A stretch of 64,000 bases of DNA from Amycolatopsis umgeniensis (GTDB lineage: Bacteria; Actinomycetota; Actinomycetes; Mycobacteriales; Pseudonocardiaceae), in the NCBI RefSeq assembly GCF_014205155.1, contig NZ_JACHMX010000001.1, positions 6,200,001 through 6,264,000 of the forward strand, in the 5' to 3' direction. Shown here in pieces: positions 16,955 to 25,985 of this stretch. A program made the position numbers and the translations under genes. The notes beneath the pieces are model-generated. The model saw nothing but the letters and a program-made list of their open reading frames with translations. It ran no database searches and had not been told where the DNA came from. The number at the start of each line of letters is the position of its first letter. Position 1 is the first letter of the stretch.

Positions 16955-19108
16955 ATGAGGGCCAGAGCAGCCTTGATAGCCCTGTTTTCGCTGGTCGGAG
17001 CGCTGATTGTGGTGGCGCCGGCGGCGCAGGCGGCCATCGTCCCCGATACCTGGTACACGGTGACGGCCACCAGCGGGAAATGCGTGGACGCGCGGGCCGC
17101 CGGGTCGGCGAACGGGACGGTCGTGCAGCAGTACACCTGCAACCAGACCTTTTCCCAGCAGTGGCAGTTCCAGCCGACTTCGGGCGGCTATTACCGGGTC
17201 AACACGCGCAACAATCCGGCGCAGGTGTGGGACGTCGCCGAGGTGTCGACGTCCGATGGCGGGCTGATCCATCTGTGGGCCTACGGCGGCGGCAACAACC
17301 AGCAGTGGCAGCCGGTCGAGGAAGCCGGTGGCGCGTACCACTTCGTCAGTCGCAACAGCGGGAAGTGCCTCGACCTGCCCGGGCTCTCGACGCAGGACAG
17401 CACCCAACTGCAGCAGTACGCGTGCAACGGCTCCGGCGCGCAGTCCTTCCGGCTCACGCCGGTCACGGGCACCGCCAACCCCGACCTCGGGCCGAACGTG
17501 CTCCTCTTCGACCCCGGAATGTCGCAGTCCGCGATCCAGTCCCAGGTCAACAGCGTCTTCTCCCAGCAGGAGACCAGCCAGTTCGGCTCGAACAGGAAGG
17601 CGCTGCTGTTCAAACCGGGTTCGTACAACATCGACGTCAACGTCGGGTTCTACACGCAGGTGCTCGGGCTCGGGCTGTCCCCCGACAACGTGACGATCAA
17701 CGGCGCGGTGCACGCGGAAGCCGATTGGTTCCAGGGCAACGCGACGCAGAACTTCTGGCGTGGCGCGGAAAACCTCTCCGTCAACCCCAACGGCGGCACC
17801 GACCGCTGGGCCGTTTCGCAGGCCGCTCCGTATCGCCGGATGCACGTCCGCGGCAACCTGCAGCTCGACGACGGCGGCTGGTCCAGTGGCGGCTGGATGT
17901 CCGACGTCAAGGTCGACGGCCAGGTCCGGTCCGGTTCGCAGCAGCAGTGGATTTCGCGTAACTCGCAGTTCGGCGGTTGGAGTGGCTCCAACTGGAACAT
18001 GGTGTTCGCCGGGGTCAACGGCGCGCCCTCGACCAGTTTCCCGAATCCGCCCTACACCACGGTGAACACGACGCCGGTGGTCCGCGAGAAGCCGTTCCTC
18101 TACGTCGACAACGCGGGCGCGTACCAGGTTTTCGTGCCCTCCACGCGCACCAATGCGCAGGGCATCACGTGGGGCGCCAACCAGCCCGGTTCGTCGCTGC
18201 CGATCAGCCGGTTCTTCATCGCGAAGCCCGGCACGACGGCTTCACAGATCAACGCGGCCCTCGCCGAGGGCAAGGATCTCCTGATCACGCCGGGCGTCTA
18301 CCACCTGAACGAGACGCTGCGCGTGACGCGGCCGGACACCGTCGTGCTCGGCCTCGGTCTGGCGACGCTGATCCCGGACAACGGCATCACCGCCATGACG
18401 GTGGCCGACGTCGACGGCGTCAAGATCGCCGGCGTGCTCATCGACGCGGGCACCACGAACTCGAACACGCTCATGGAGGTCGGCCCGGCCAGCTCGGCGC
18501 AGGATCACGCGGCGAACCCGACTTCGCTGCACGACGTGTTCTTCCGCATCGGCGGCGCGGGTGTCGGCAAGGCCACGAACAGCCTGGTGGTCAACAGTGA
18601 CGACGTCATCGGTGACCACCTGTGGATCTGGCGCGCCGACCACGGCAGCGGGGTCGGCTGGAACACCAACACCGCCGACACCGGTCTGATCGTCAACGGC
18701 GACGACGTCACGATGTACGGCCTGTTCGTCGAGCATTACCAGAAGTACCAGACGATCTGGAACGGCAACCGCGGCCGGACGTACTTCTACCAGAACGAAA
18801 TGCCTTACGACCCGCCGAATCAGGCCGCCTGGATGAACGGATCGACGCGGGGTTACGCGGCCTACAAGGTGGCGAACTCGGTGACGAACCACGAGGCGTA
18901 CGGACTCGGCAGTTACTGCTACTTCAACGTGAATCCGAGTGTGGTCGCCGATCGCGCGCTAGAAGCGCCGAACAACCCGAACGTCCGTTTCCGCAGCATG
19001 GTCGCCGTTTCCCTCGGCGGGAACGGCACCATCAGCCGGGTCGTCAACGACCGCGGCGGACCGGCGAACTCGGGATCGACCGTGGCGAACCTGGTCGCCT
19101 ACCCCTGA
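16955..19108 (+). CDS. Secreted RICIN-domain protein with beta-helix (pectate-lyase-like) region
   Basis: The start is ATG 16955 behind GGAGGAGG, giving 717 residues. It has a Sec signal peptide (ALIALFSLVGALIVVAPAAQA). Residues about 25-170 are a ricin B-type trefoil with repeated QxW motifs (QQWQFQ, NNQQWQPV, AQSFRL) that usually binds sugars. The remainder is a long right-handed beta-helix-like region rich in Asn/Asp/Gly turns (PDNVTINGAVHAEADW, VVLGLGLATLIPDNG, NSDDVIGDHLWIWRADHG), as in pectin-lyase-fold and GH55-like proteins. The substrate is unknown, but a secreted polysaccharide-acting or binding protein is likely. Related actinomycete proteins carry vague names such as coagulation factor 5/8-type or adenylyl cyclase, which I consider unreliable. 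Confidence 0.75.
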   Translation: MRARAALIALFSLVGALIVVAPAAQAAIVPDTWYTVTATSGKCVDARAAGSANGTVVQQYTCNQTFSQQWQFQPTSGGYYRVNTRNNPAQVWDVAEVSTSDGGLIHLWAYGGGNNQQWQPVEEAGGAYHFVSRNSGKCLDLPGLSTQDSTQLQQYACNGSGAQSFRLTPVTGTANPDLGPNVLLFDPGMSQSAIQSQVNSVFSQQETSQFGSNRKALLFKPGSYNIDVNVGFYTQVLGLGLSPDNVTINGAVHAEADWFQGNATQNFWRGAENLSVNPNGGTDRWAVSQAAPYRRMHVRGNLQLDDGGWSSGGWMSDVKVDGQVRSGSQQQWISRNSQFGGWSGSNWNMVFAGVNGAPSTSFPNPPYTTVNTTPVVREKPFLYVDNAGAYQVFVPSTRTNAQGITWGANQPGSSLPISRFFIAKPGTTASQINAALAEGKDLLITPGVYHLNETLRVTRPDTVVLGLGLATLIPDNGITAMTVADVDGVKIAGVLIDAGTTNSNTLMEVGPASSAQDHAANPTSLHDVFFRIGGAGVGKATNSLVVNSDDVIGDHLWIWRADHGSGVGWNTNTADTGLIVNGDDVTMYGLFVEHYQKYQTIWNGNRGRTYFYQNEMPYDPPNQAAWMNGSTRGYAAYKVANSVTNHEAYGLGSYCYFNVNPSVVADRALEAPNNPNVRFRSMVAVSLGGNGTISRVVNDRGGPANSGSTVANLVAYP

Positions 19109-19233
19109 TGGACCCCGGTGCGCGCCGTGATGGCGGTCGCGGCGCGCACCGGCCTTTCACCCACGCCGAAAAGCCGCCCCCCGAACGGGTGGTGTGCCGC
19201 GCGGACGATCTCCGGCGCTTCGATACTCGGAAC

Positions 19234-19788
19234 ATGCCTCTCGTCGGTTTCACCGCCATCGAACCCCGCCTGGCTTGGCCGCTCGTCGCCCTTCGCGGGC
19301 TCTTCGCCCTCCTGTTCGGCGTGCTCGCGCTGATCTGGCCGGGAACGACCGTCCTGGCGCTGGCGATCCTCTACGGCGTCTACGCGATCTTCGACGGCAT
19401 CGGCGGCGTGATGCAGGCCTTCAGGCCGGGCGACGCCGCCCATCGCGCCGCCTACGGGGTGCTGGGCGTGCTCGGCATCGCGGCCGGGGTGCTGGTGCTG
19501 CTCTGGCCGGGGATCACCGTGCTGGTGCTGGCTTTCCTGGTCGGTTTCTGGGCCATTTTCACCGGCATCGTCGAGATCGTCGCCGCCATCCGGCTGCGCA
19601 AGCAGATCGAGGGCGAGGCCTTCCTGATCGCGGCGGGGGCGCTCTCGCTGATCGCGGGCATCGTGATCGTGATCAACCCGGTCGCGGGGGCGTTCGGGAT
19701 CGCGCTGCTGGTCGGGATCTACGCCCTGCTGTACGGCGTGATGCTGCTCGTCCTGGCGTTCCGCCTGCGGAAACTCACGCAAGCCTGA
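19234..19788 (+). CDS. HdeD family (DUF308) membrane protein
   Basis: 184 residues from ATG 19234 (MPLVGFTAIEPR). Six hydrophobic helices are arranged as three repeated pairs, each carrying a variant of LxGVLxLxWPGxTVLxLA (for example GVLALIWPGTTVLALAIL and GVLVLLWPGITVLVLAFL), which is the DUF308 repeat of HdeD proteins. HdeD of E. coli is linked to acid resistance at high cell density. The biochemical function is unknown. The 3' end overlaps the convergent GNAT gene by 14 bp. Confidence 0.85.
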   Translation: MPLVGFTAIEPRLAWPLVALRGLFALLFGVLALIWPGTTVLALAILYGVYAIFDGIGGVMQAFRPGDAAHRAAYGVLGVLGIAAGVLVLLWPGITVLVLAFLVGFWAIFTGIVEIVAAIRLRKQIEGEAFLIAAGALSLIAGIVIVINPVAGAFGIALLVGIYALLYGVMLLVLAFRLRKLTQA

Positions 19789-20497
19789 AAGCCTGTCGCA
19801 AGTGGACCCGCGCCCCGGCGCGGCGAAGGTTCGACAGGCTCGGCGAGCCCTCCACGGCGGTCGCGACGGCGAAGTGGTGACCTTCGCGGACGGCCGCGGT
19901 GAGACCGTGCGCCAGCAGCCGCGCCTGCGCGCCTTTGCCGCGGTGGGCCCGCGGTGTGGCCGAGCCGCCGAGGAGGACGCCGGGACCGTGCGAGCTCAGG
20001 GCCGCGGCGGAGATCGGCACGCCGTCCTCGAGCAGGACCGACCGCCGGATCCGGGGATCGGCGTGCTCGGCGGCGATGAACTCCGTCACGGCGCCGTCGC
20101 TCCCGTAGCCGTCGAGCAGGATGCGGAGGAAGACGTCGATGTCAGGTGAGTCATCGACGTCCGCGTCCGATGCCGCGAGTTCGGTGAGCGGGAGGACCGC
20201 GATCGGGCGGCGGCAGGCGGGCACCAGACCAGACGGGGTCAAGCCCGGCGGCAGCACGAGCGTCGGCGGATCCCCGTCCCAGCACGACGCCCCGGCGAGC
20301 CGGACGGCCCGCGGCAGGTTCTCCGCGCTGACGCCGGAGATCGTGCGCAGGAACCGCAGCTCCGGAGCCGTGGCCAGCACCGCGAGCAGCCCGTCCTCAC
20401 GCCAGGCTTCGTAGCCGCCGGGGAGCCCCGCCGCCGTGGCCGCTTCACACGCGACGACGGCACGGGCGTGAATCACTTCTTCGGCTTCGGTCAGCAC
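19775..20497 (-). CDS. GNAT-family N-acetyltransferase
   Basis: A 240-residue protein from ATG 20497. The C-terminal GNAT core contains the acetyl-CoA loop region ATPRAHRGKGAQARLLAHGL (R/Q-x-x-G-x-G/A pattern as RGKGAQA) and a final SNLRRAGARVHLRQAF, where N and R are typical of motif B. The N-terminal 120 residues are a less conserved domain. The substrate is unknown. It is convergent with the HdeD-like gene and divergent from the receiver-flavoprotein gene with only 32 bp between starts, so the two may share a promoter region. Confidence 0.75.
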   Translation of the reverse strand: MLTEAEEVIHARAVVACEAATAAGLPGGYEAWREDGLLAVLATAPELRFLRTISGVSAENLPRAVRLAGASCWDGDPPTLVLPPGLTPSGLVPACRRPIAVLPLTELAASDADVDDSPDIDVFLRILLDGYGSDGAVTEFIAAEHADPRIRRSVLLEDGVPISAAALSSHGPGVLLGGSATPRAHRGKGAQARLLAHGLTAAVREGHHFAVATAVEGSPSLSNLRRAGARVHLRQAFRLA

Positions 20498-20529
20498 GAC
20501 CCGAACGTAATAGGGATTAGGCTGATCCG

Positions 20530-22185
20530 GTGAGCCAGCCGATCCTGTTGACCGTCGACGACGATCCCGCCGTATCCCGTTCGGTCGCCCGCGACCTGCG
20601 CAGACGGTACGGAAAGGACTACCGGATCATCCGGGCCGATTCCGGGGCCGACGCGCTCGAAGCGCTGCGCGAGATCAAGCTGCGCGGCGACGCCGTGGCC
20701 GCGATCCTCGCCGACTACCGGATGCCGCAGATGGACGGCATCGTCTTCCTCGAGAAGGCGATGGACCTGTTCCCGAACGCCCGTCGCGCGCTGCTGACCG
20801 CGTACGCCGACACCGACGCCGCGATCCAGGCGATCAACGTCGTCGACGTCGACCACTACCTCCTCAAGCCGTGGGACCCGCCGGAGGAGAAGCTCTACCC
20901 GGTCATCGACGCGCTGGTCGAGACCTGGCGCGCGGTGGGGGAGCGGCCGGTCGACGAGATCAAGCTCATCGGCCACCGCTACTCGTCGCCGTCGTTCCAC
21001 CTGCGTGACTTCCTGGCGCGCAACGCCGTTCCGTACCGCTGGTACTCGGTCGACGACGACGAAGGCCGCCGGATCCTGGAGGCCGCCGACGCGACCCAGC
21101 AGGAGATCCCGGTGCTCGTCACGCCGGACGGCACGGTGCTGCGCCAGCCGTCCGGACCGGAACTCGCCGACGCCGTCGGCCTGTCCACGCGGCCCGCGCA
21201 GGAGTTCTACGACCTGATCGTGATCGGTGGCGGGCCCGCGGGGCTCGGGGCGGCCGTGTACGGCGCGTCGGAGGGGCTGCGGACGGTGATCGTCGAGCGC
21301 AAGGCGACCGGCGGCCAGGCGGGCACCAGCTCCCGGATCGAGAACTACCTCGGTTTCCCGGACGGCGTTTCCGGCGCCCAGCTCACCGACCGCGCGCGGC
21401 GGCAGGCGTTGAAGTTCGGCGCCGAGGTGCTGACCACGCGCGACGTCGTGGGCCTGGAGGCGCGCGGTTCGGCGCGGGTCGTGCTGTTCGGCGACGGCAC
21501 CGAGATCGCCGCGCATTCCGTGGTGCTCGCGAGCGGCGTCACCTATCGCGCTTTGGAAGCGACCGGCATCGCCGAACTCGCCGGCCGCGGCGTCTACTAC
21601 GGCTCGGCCGCCACCGAGGCGCCCGAGTGCAAGGGCGAGCACGTCTACATCGTCGGCGGCGCGAACTCGGCGGGGCAGGCGGCGGTGTTCTTCTCCAAGC
21701 ACGCCGCCGAAGTGACCATCCTCGTCCGCGGTCAGTCGCTCGAAGCGTCGATGTCGCACTACCTGATCGAGCAGATCGCCGGGATCGAGAACATCCACGT
21801 CCGCACTCGGACCACCGTGGTCGAAGCGCACGGCGAAGACCACCTCGAACAGCTGACCCTGTGCGAGAACGGCGGCGTGACCGAGACCGTGCCCACCGGC
21901 CACCTGTTCATCTTCATCGGCGCGGCACCGCGCACCGACTGGCTGGGCACGGAGATCCAGCGCGACGACCACGGTTTCGTGCGGACGGGGCCGGATCTGC
22001 TGACCGACGGCGACCGGCCGCCCGGCTGGCCGCTCGACCGCGACCCGCACTACCTGGAGTCTTCCGTTCCCGGGGTGTTCGTGGCGGGCGACGTCCGTGC
22101 CGCGTCGGTGAAGCGTGTCGCTTCGGCCGTCGGCGAAGGCGCCATGGCGGTCACCCTGGTCCACCGGTACTTGGAGGAGCAATGA
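20530..22185 (+). CDS. Response-regulator receiver fused to thioredoxin-reductase-like flavoprotein
   Basis: 551 residues from GTG 20530. Residues 1-125 are a CheY-like receiver with acidic Asp9-11, phosphoacceptor Asp62 (LADYRMPQMDG), Thr90 and Lys113 (LLKPWD). Residues about 145-215 resemble a glutaredoxin/thioredoxin fold without cysteines. Residues about 225-551 are a thioredoxin-reductase-type FAD/NAD(P)H module with DLIVIGGGPAGLGAA, the NADPH loop VYIVGGANSAGQAAVFF and FVAGDVRAASVKRVASAVGEG. The redox CxxC of true thioredoxin reductases is absent; only one Cys (EAPECKGE) sits in that region. The downstream kinase gene overlaps by ATGA and is the obvious phosphodonor. Output is probably flavin redox chemistry gated by phosphorylation. 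Confidence 0.85.
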   Translation: MSQPILLTVDDDPAVSRSVARDLRRRYGKDYRIIRADSGADALEALREIKLRGDAVAAILADYRMPQMDGIVFLEKAMDLFPNARRALLTAYADTDAAIQAINVVDVDHYLLKPWDPPEEKLYPVIDALVETWRAVGERPVDEIKLIGHRYSSPSFHLRDFLARNAVPYRWYSVDDDEGRRILEAADATQQEIPVLVTPDGTVLRQPSGPELADAVGLSTRPAQEFYDLIVIGGGPAGLGAAVYGASEGLRTVIVERKATGGQAGTSSRIENYLGFPDGVSGAQLTDRARRQALKFGAEVLTTRDVVGLEARGSARVVLFGDGTEIAAHSVVLASGVTYRALEATGIAELAGRGVYYGSAATEAPECKGEHVYIVGGANSAGQAAVFFSKHAAEVTILVRGQSLEASMSHYLIEQIAGIENIHVRTRTTVVEAHGEDHLEQLTLCENGGVTETVPTGHLFIFIGAAPRTDWLGTEIQRDDHGFVRTGPDLLTDGDRPPGWPLDRDPHYLESSVPGVFVAGDVRAASVKRVASAVGEGAMAVTLVHRYLEEQ

Positions 22186-23603
22186 GCGTTCTGCCCAGGG
22201 AGGAACTGCGCGGGCTCTTCCTTTTCGAGCACCTCAGCGAGGAACAGCTCGACTGGATCGCCGAGCACGCCGTCCTCGAGCAGTACACCGGCGGCACCAC
22301 GGTCATGCGTGAGGGCGAGCCGGCCACCTGCTTCTATCTCCTGCTCTCCGGCGCGCTGCGGATGACGCGGCTCGTCGGCGGCACCGAGGTCGAGACGATC
22401 CGCTCCGACCAGCGCGGCGCGTACTGCGGCGCGACGCAGTTCTTCGTGCACCAGGAGAACGAACATCATTACGGCGCTTCGGTGCACGCCGTCAGCGACC
22501 TCACCTTCCTGACCCTGCCCGCGGCCGAGTTCGCCACCGAGTTCCGCCGCTGGTTCCCGATGGCGACGCATCTGCTCGAGGGCATGTACCTCGGCTGGCG
22601 CAACAGCGACACGGTGATCGGCTCGCGGCGGCGCCTGCTCGCGCTCGGCGAGCTTTCCGCCGGGCTGACCCACGAGCTCAACAACCCCGCCGCGGCCGCC
22701 GTGCGCGCGACGGCGTCGTTGCGGGAGCGCGTGGCCGGGATGCGGCACAAACTCGCGATGCTGGCGAAGAAGAACGTCGACCCCACGCTGCTGGAGCAGC
22801 TTCTCGAGATCCAGGAACAGCTGGTCAAACAGGTCGCCTCGGCGCCGAAGCTGACCGCGATGCAGCAGTCCGACCGCGAGGACGAGATCGGCGACTGGTT
22901 CGACGACCACGGTATCGACCAGGGCTGGGACCTCGCCGACATCTATGTCCGCGCCGGGCTGACCGTGCCCGACCTCGGCCGGCTGCTCGCATCGGTCGGG
23001 GAGACCTTCCTCGACGGCGCCGTCCGCTGGCTGGCGTACGCGCTCGAAACCGAGATGCTGATGGGCGAGATCGAGGATTCGACGACCCGGATCTCGGTGC
23101 TGGTCGGCAAGGCCAAGCAGTACTCGCAGATGGACCGCGCGCCGCACCAGTGGATCGACGTGCACGAGGGACTCGACTCCACGCTCGTCATGCTGGCGGG
23201 CAAGATCGCGCCGGGGATCCGTGTGGTGAAGGAGTACGACCACGCGGTGCCGAGGATCCCGGCGTACGCGGGCGAGCTGAACCAGGTGTGGACGAACGTC
23301 ATCGACAACGCGCTCGGCGCGATGGGCGCCGAGGGCACGCTGACCCTGCGGACATCCAAAGTGGACGATCACGTGCACGTCGAGATCGGCGACACCGGAC
23401 CCGGTATCCCGGCCGAAGTGAGGCAACGGATCTTCGAGCCGTTCTTCACCACGAAACCGGTGGGGCAGGGGACCGGGCTCGGCTTGGACATCTCCTGGCG
23501 CATCGTCGTCGAACGGCATCAGGGCGATCTCCGGGTCGATTCGGAACCGGGAGACACGCGGTTCACCGTCTGCCTGCCTGTCTCGGAGCAGTCCGTGATC
23601 TGA
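22182..23603 (+). CDS. Histidine kinase with N-terminal cyclic-nucleotide-binding domain
   Basis: 473 residues from ATG 22182, overlapping the receiver-flavoprotein stop (ATGA). Residues 1-125 look like a Crp-type cNMP-binding beta-roll (FEHLSEEQLDWIAEHA, FYLLLSGALRMTRL). A dimerisation helix carries the phospho-acceptor box LSAGLTHELNNP (His164). The HATPase region has an N box (NVIDNALGAMG), DTGPGIP and GTGLGLDISWRIV. No transmembrane segment is seen, so it is a soluble sensor. Coupling to a receiver fused to a reductase suggests a phosphorelay that controls an enzyme rather than transcription. The ligand of the cNMP domain is unknown, and the site lacks a clear cAMP arginine-serine signature. 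Confidence 0.85.
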   Translation: MSVLPREELRGLFLFEHLSEEQLDWIAEHAVLEQYTGGTTVMREGEPATCFYLLLSGALRMTRLVGGTEVETIRSDQRGAYCGATQFFVHQENEHHYGASVHAVSDLTFLTLPAAEFATEFRRWFPMATHLLEGMYLGWRNSDTVIGSRRRLLALGELSAGLTHELNNPAAAAVRATASLRERVAGMRHKLAMLAKKNVDPTLLEQLLEIQEQLVKQVASAPKLTAMQQSDREDEIGDWFDDHGIDQGWDLADIYVRAGLTVPDLGRLLASVGETFLDGAVRWLAYALETEMLMGEIEDSTTRISVLVGKAKQYSQMDRAPHQWIDVHEGLDSTLVMLAGKIAPGIRVVKEYDHAVPRIPAYAGELNQVWTNVIDNALGAMGAEGTLTLRTSKVDDHVHVEIGDTGPGIPAEVRQRIFEPFFTTKPVGQGTGLGLDISWRIVVERHQGDLRVDSEPGDTRFTVCLPVSEQSVI

Positions 23604-23742
23604 TTTTCCTTCTACCCCAACGTTTCGCCAGGAACTGACGACTTCTTCCGTTCATCGATCGTTCACTTCGAAATGGCTCGCCCGCGCGTCAAATGAGGTG
23701 AACGGGCTGAAGGATCAGGCCTGTGAACGAGGGGGTGGGCCG

Positions 23743-24831
23743 GTGAAACGCCGTCTGTCGATCGGCCTGGCCGTGGTGCTGCTGCTGGCCGTGGTCGCCG
23801 TGATCGTCTGGGGCCGGGGCGGTGACGAGAACACCGCGCAGGGTACGGATCTGACCACGGTGCGCGGGGTCATCGGTTCGGAGAAGCTCGCGTTCTTCTC
23901 CGACAAACGAGTGGTGGACGCTTTCGCCAAGCACGGCTTGAAGGTGGACGTCGACACCGCGGGCTCACGGCAGATCGCGAGCATGGACCTCGGCGCGTAT
24001 GAGTTCGCGTTCCCGTCCTCGTCGCCCGCCGCGCAACGGATCCAGCGTGACCACCAGGTGACCGGCGTGCACACGCCGTTCCAGTCGCCGATGGCGATCG
24101 CGACCTTCGAGCCGATCGTGAACCTGCTGGCCGCCAACGGGATCGTGCGCAAGGGCGCCGGGGACTACCAGGTGCTCGACGTCGCGAAGTACCTCGAACT
24201 CGCCCAGAAGGGCACGCGCTGGGACCAGCTCCCCGGCAACACCGCCTTCCCCGCGCGCAAGAACGTGCTGGTCACGACCACGGACCCGCGCGAGTCGAAC
24301 TCGGCGGCGATGTACCTGTCGATCGTTTCCTTCGTCGCCAACGGGAACAACGTGGTCAGCACGCCGGAGGCCGAGGCGAAGGTACTGCCCGGGGTGTCGA
24401 AGCTCTTCCTCGACCAGGGCTACACGCAGAACAGCACCGAAGGCCCGTTCGAGGACTACCTCGCGGCGGGGATGGGCAAGACGCCGATGGCGCTGATCTA
24501 CGAGTCGCAGTTCGTCGACAGGCTGGTCCGCGCGGACGGTTCGATCCGGCCGGACATGCGCCTGCTCTACACGGCGCCGACGGTGTACTCCAAGCACACG
24601 CTCGTGCCCTTGAAGCCGAACGGCGATCAGGTCGGCAGGCTGCTGGCGACCGATCCCGAGCTGGGGAAACTCGCCGCCACCTTCGGCTTCCGCACCGGGG
24701 ATCCGCGGTTGTTCGCCGACGTCGTCGCCGCGGCCAAGGCGCCGGTGCCCGCGGATCTGGTGGACGCCGTCGAGCCGCCGTCGTACGAAACCCTGGAGCG
24801 CCTGCTCGACGCCGTCAAGAAGCAGTACTGA
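23743..24831 (+). CDS. Membrane-anchored solute-binding-like protein of a TelA/VWA operon
   Basis: 362 residues from GTG 23743 (AGGGGG 7 nt upstream; a longer frame from 23698 is less likely). One N-terminal hydrophobic segment (SIGLAVVLLLAVVAVIVWG) anchors or exports it. The rest resembles a periplasmic binding protein: VRGVIGSEKLAFFSD, DLGAYEFAFPSS, ALIYESQFVD. The stop overlaps the next start (TGATG). It is the first of four coupled genes that include TelA and a VWA/solute-binding lipoprotein. The ligand is unknown. I see no transporter permease in the operon, which suggests sensing or scaffold work rather than uptake. Confidence 0.6.
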   Translation: MKRRLSIGLAVVLLLAVVAVIVWGRGGDENTAQGTDLTTVRGVIGSEKLAFFSDKRVVDAFAKHGLKVDVDTAGSRQIASMDLGAYEFAFPSSSPAAQRIQRDHQVTGVHTPFQSPMAIATFEPIVNLLAANGIVRKGAGDYQVLDVAKYLELAQKGTRWDQLPGNTAFPARKNVLVTTTDPRESNSAAMYLSIVSFVANGNNVVSTPEAEAKVLPGVSKLFLDQGYTQNSTEGPFEDYLAAGMGKTPMALIYESQFVDRLVRADGSIRPDMRLLYTAPTVYSKHTLVPLKPNGDQVGRLLATDPELGKLAATFGFRTGDPRLFADVVAAAKAPVPADLVDAVEPPSYETLERLLDAVKKQY

Positions 24832-25985
24832 TGGACGATTTCACGCTCACTCCACCCGAGCCGGTGGAGGCGATCCCGGCCGAGCGGGCGGCGGGCCTGG
24901 TCACTCTCGGCCCGGAGGTCCACGCCGAAGTCGCGAAGCGCGCGGAGAAGTTCGCCGTGCGGCTCGAAGCGCTCGACGTCCGATCGCCGGAATTCACCCG
25001 CGTCCTGGACGAACTGCTCGCGGTCGGCGAGTCCGACATGCGCGCGGCGGCGACCGTCGCCGGCGCGCTGCTGGACCGCTCGACCAGGGCGTTGGCGGAA
25101 ATCGCGTCACCGCAACAGCAGGCGACGGTGAGCCTGGCTGGGCTCCGGCGGACCTTGGCGGAGATCGACCCCGCGAAACTGCCGATCACCGGCCGCAAGC
25201 TGATGGGGTTGATCCCGGTCGCGGGCAGCGCGAAGAAGGCGCTGGACCGCTACCGCGCCGCCAATGAGCCGGTGAACGCGCTGGTACTGGACCTGCGCGC
25301 ACGACAGGACGTCCTGCGCCGGGACAACGCCGCGCTCAAGGGTGAACGGGAGCGGCTGTGGGGGACGCTCGGCAAACTGTCGGAAGCGGCCGCGTTCGCC
25401 GAAGCCGTGGACGGGGCGATCGACCGGCAGGTGGGGATCTTCGACCTGACCGATCCCGCGCGGGCCAAATCGCTGAGGGCCGACGCGCTGCATCCGATCC
25501 GGCAGCGGCATCAGGATCTGCTGACCCAGCTCGCGGTGAGCGCGCAGGGCTATCTGGCGCTGGATCTGGTGCGGCGCAACAACGACGAGCTGATCCGCGG
25601 CATCGAGCGGGCGGTGTCGACCACGGTCGCGGCGCTGCAGGTCGCGCTGCTGGTGAGCGGCGCGCTCGCCGGGCAGCGGGACGTCCTCGACGAGGTTCGT
25701 GCCGTGCAGGCCACCACCGACGGGCTGATCCGGGCGAACGCCGAACTGCTGGAGCTGCGCAGCGCCGAGATCCAGCGCGCGGGCAGTGATCCGGCGGTGG
25801 CGGTGGCGACGATCCGCGAGTCGTTCGAGCGGATCTACCGCAGTATCGACGCGATCGACGAGTTCAAGGCGGGAGCCGTCTCGACGATGGCGGCGACCGT
25901 GGAGGCGCTGTCCGGGGAAATCCGGCGGGCCGAAGACCATCTGCGCCGGTCTCACGAGACGGCGACGGCCGAGGGGGCATCGTGA
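24831..25985 (+). CDS. Toxic anion resistance (TelA) family protein
   Basis: 384 residues from ATG 24831 (TGATG overlap with the previous gene). Mostly alpha-helical and coiled-coil. TelA hallmarks visible are FAVRLEALDVRSPEF near residue 45, GRKLMGLIPVAGSAKKALDRYRAAN near 122, a middle LxQRHQDLLTQLAVSAQGYLAL near 225 and VSTTVAALQVALLVSGAL. The family is linked to tellurite and other toxic anion resistance and to stress operons with TerD-like and VWA proteins, but its biochemical role is unknown. Here it sits between two solute-binding-like proteins and likely works on the cytoplasmic side with them. Confidence 0.82.
   Translation: MDDFTLTPPEPVEAIPAERAAGLVTLGPEVHAEVAKRAEKFAVRLEALDVRSPEFTRVLDELLAVGESDMRAAATVAGALLDRSTRALAEIASPQQQATVSLAGLRRTLAEIDPAKLPITGRKLMGLIPVAGSAKKALDRYRAANEPVNALVLDLRARQDVLRRDNAALKGERERLWGTLGKLSEAAAFAEAVDGAIDRQVGIFDLTDPARAKSLRADALHPIRQRHQDLLTQLAVSAQGYLALDLVRRNNDELIRGIERAVSTTVAALQVALLVSGALAGQRDVLDEVRAVQATTDGLIRANAELLELRSAEIQRAGSDPAVAVATIRESFERIYRSIDAIDEFKAGAVSTMAATVEALSGEIRRAEDHLRRSHETATAEGAS

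Noticed and set aside
20491..22182. 563-residue minus-strand frame opposite the receiver-flavoprotein
   Set aside because: Antisense shadow; Asp/Arg/Val/Gly-rich with no domain.
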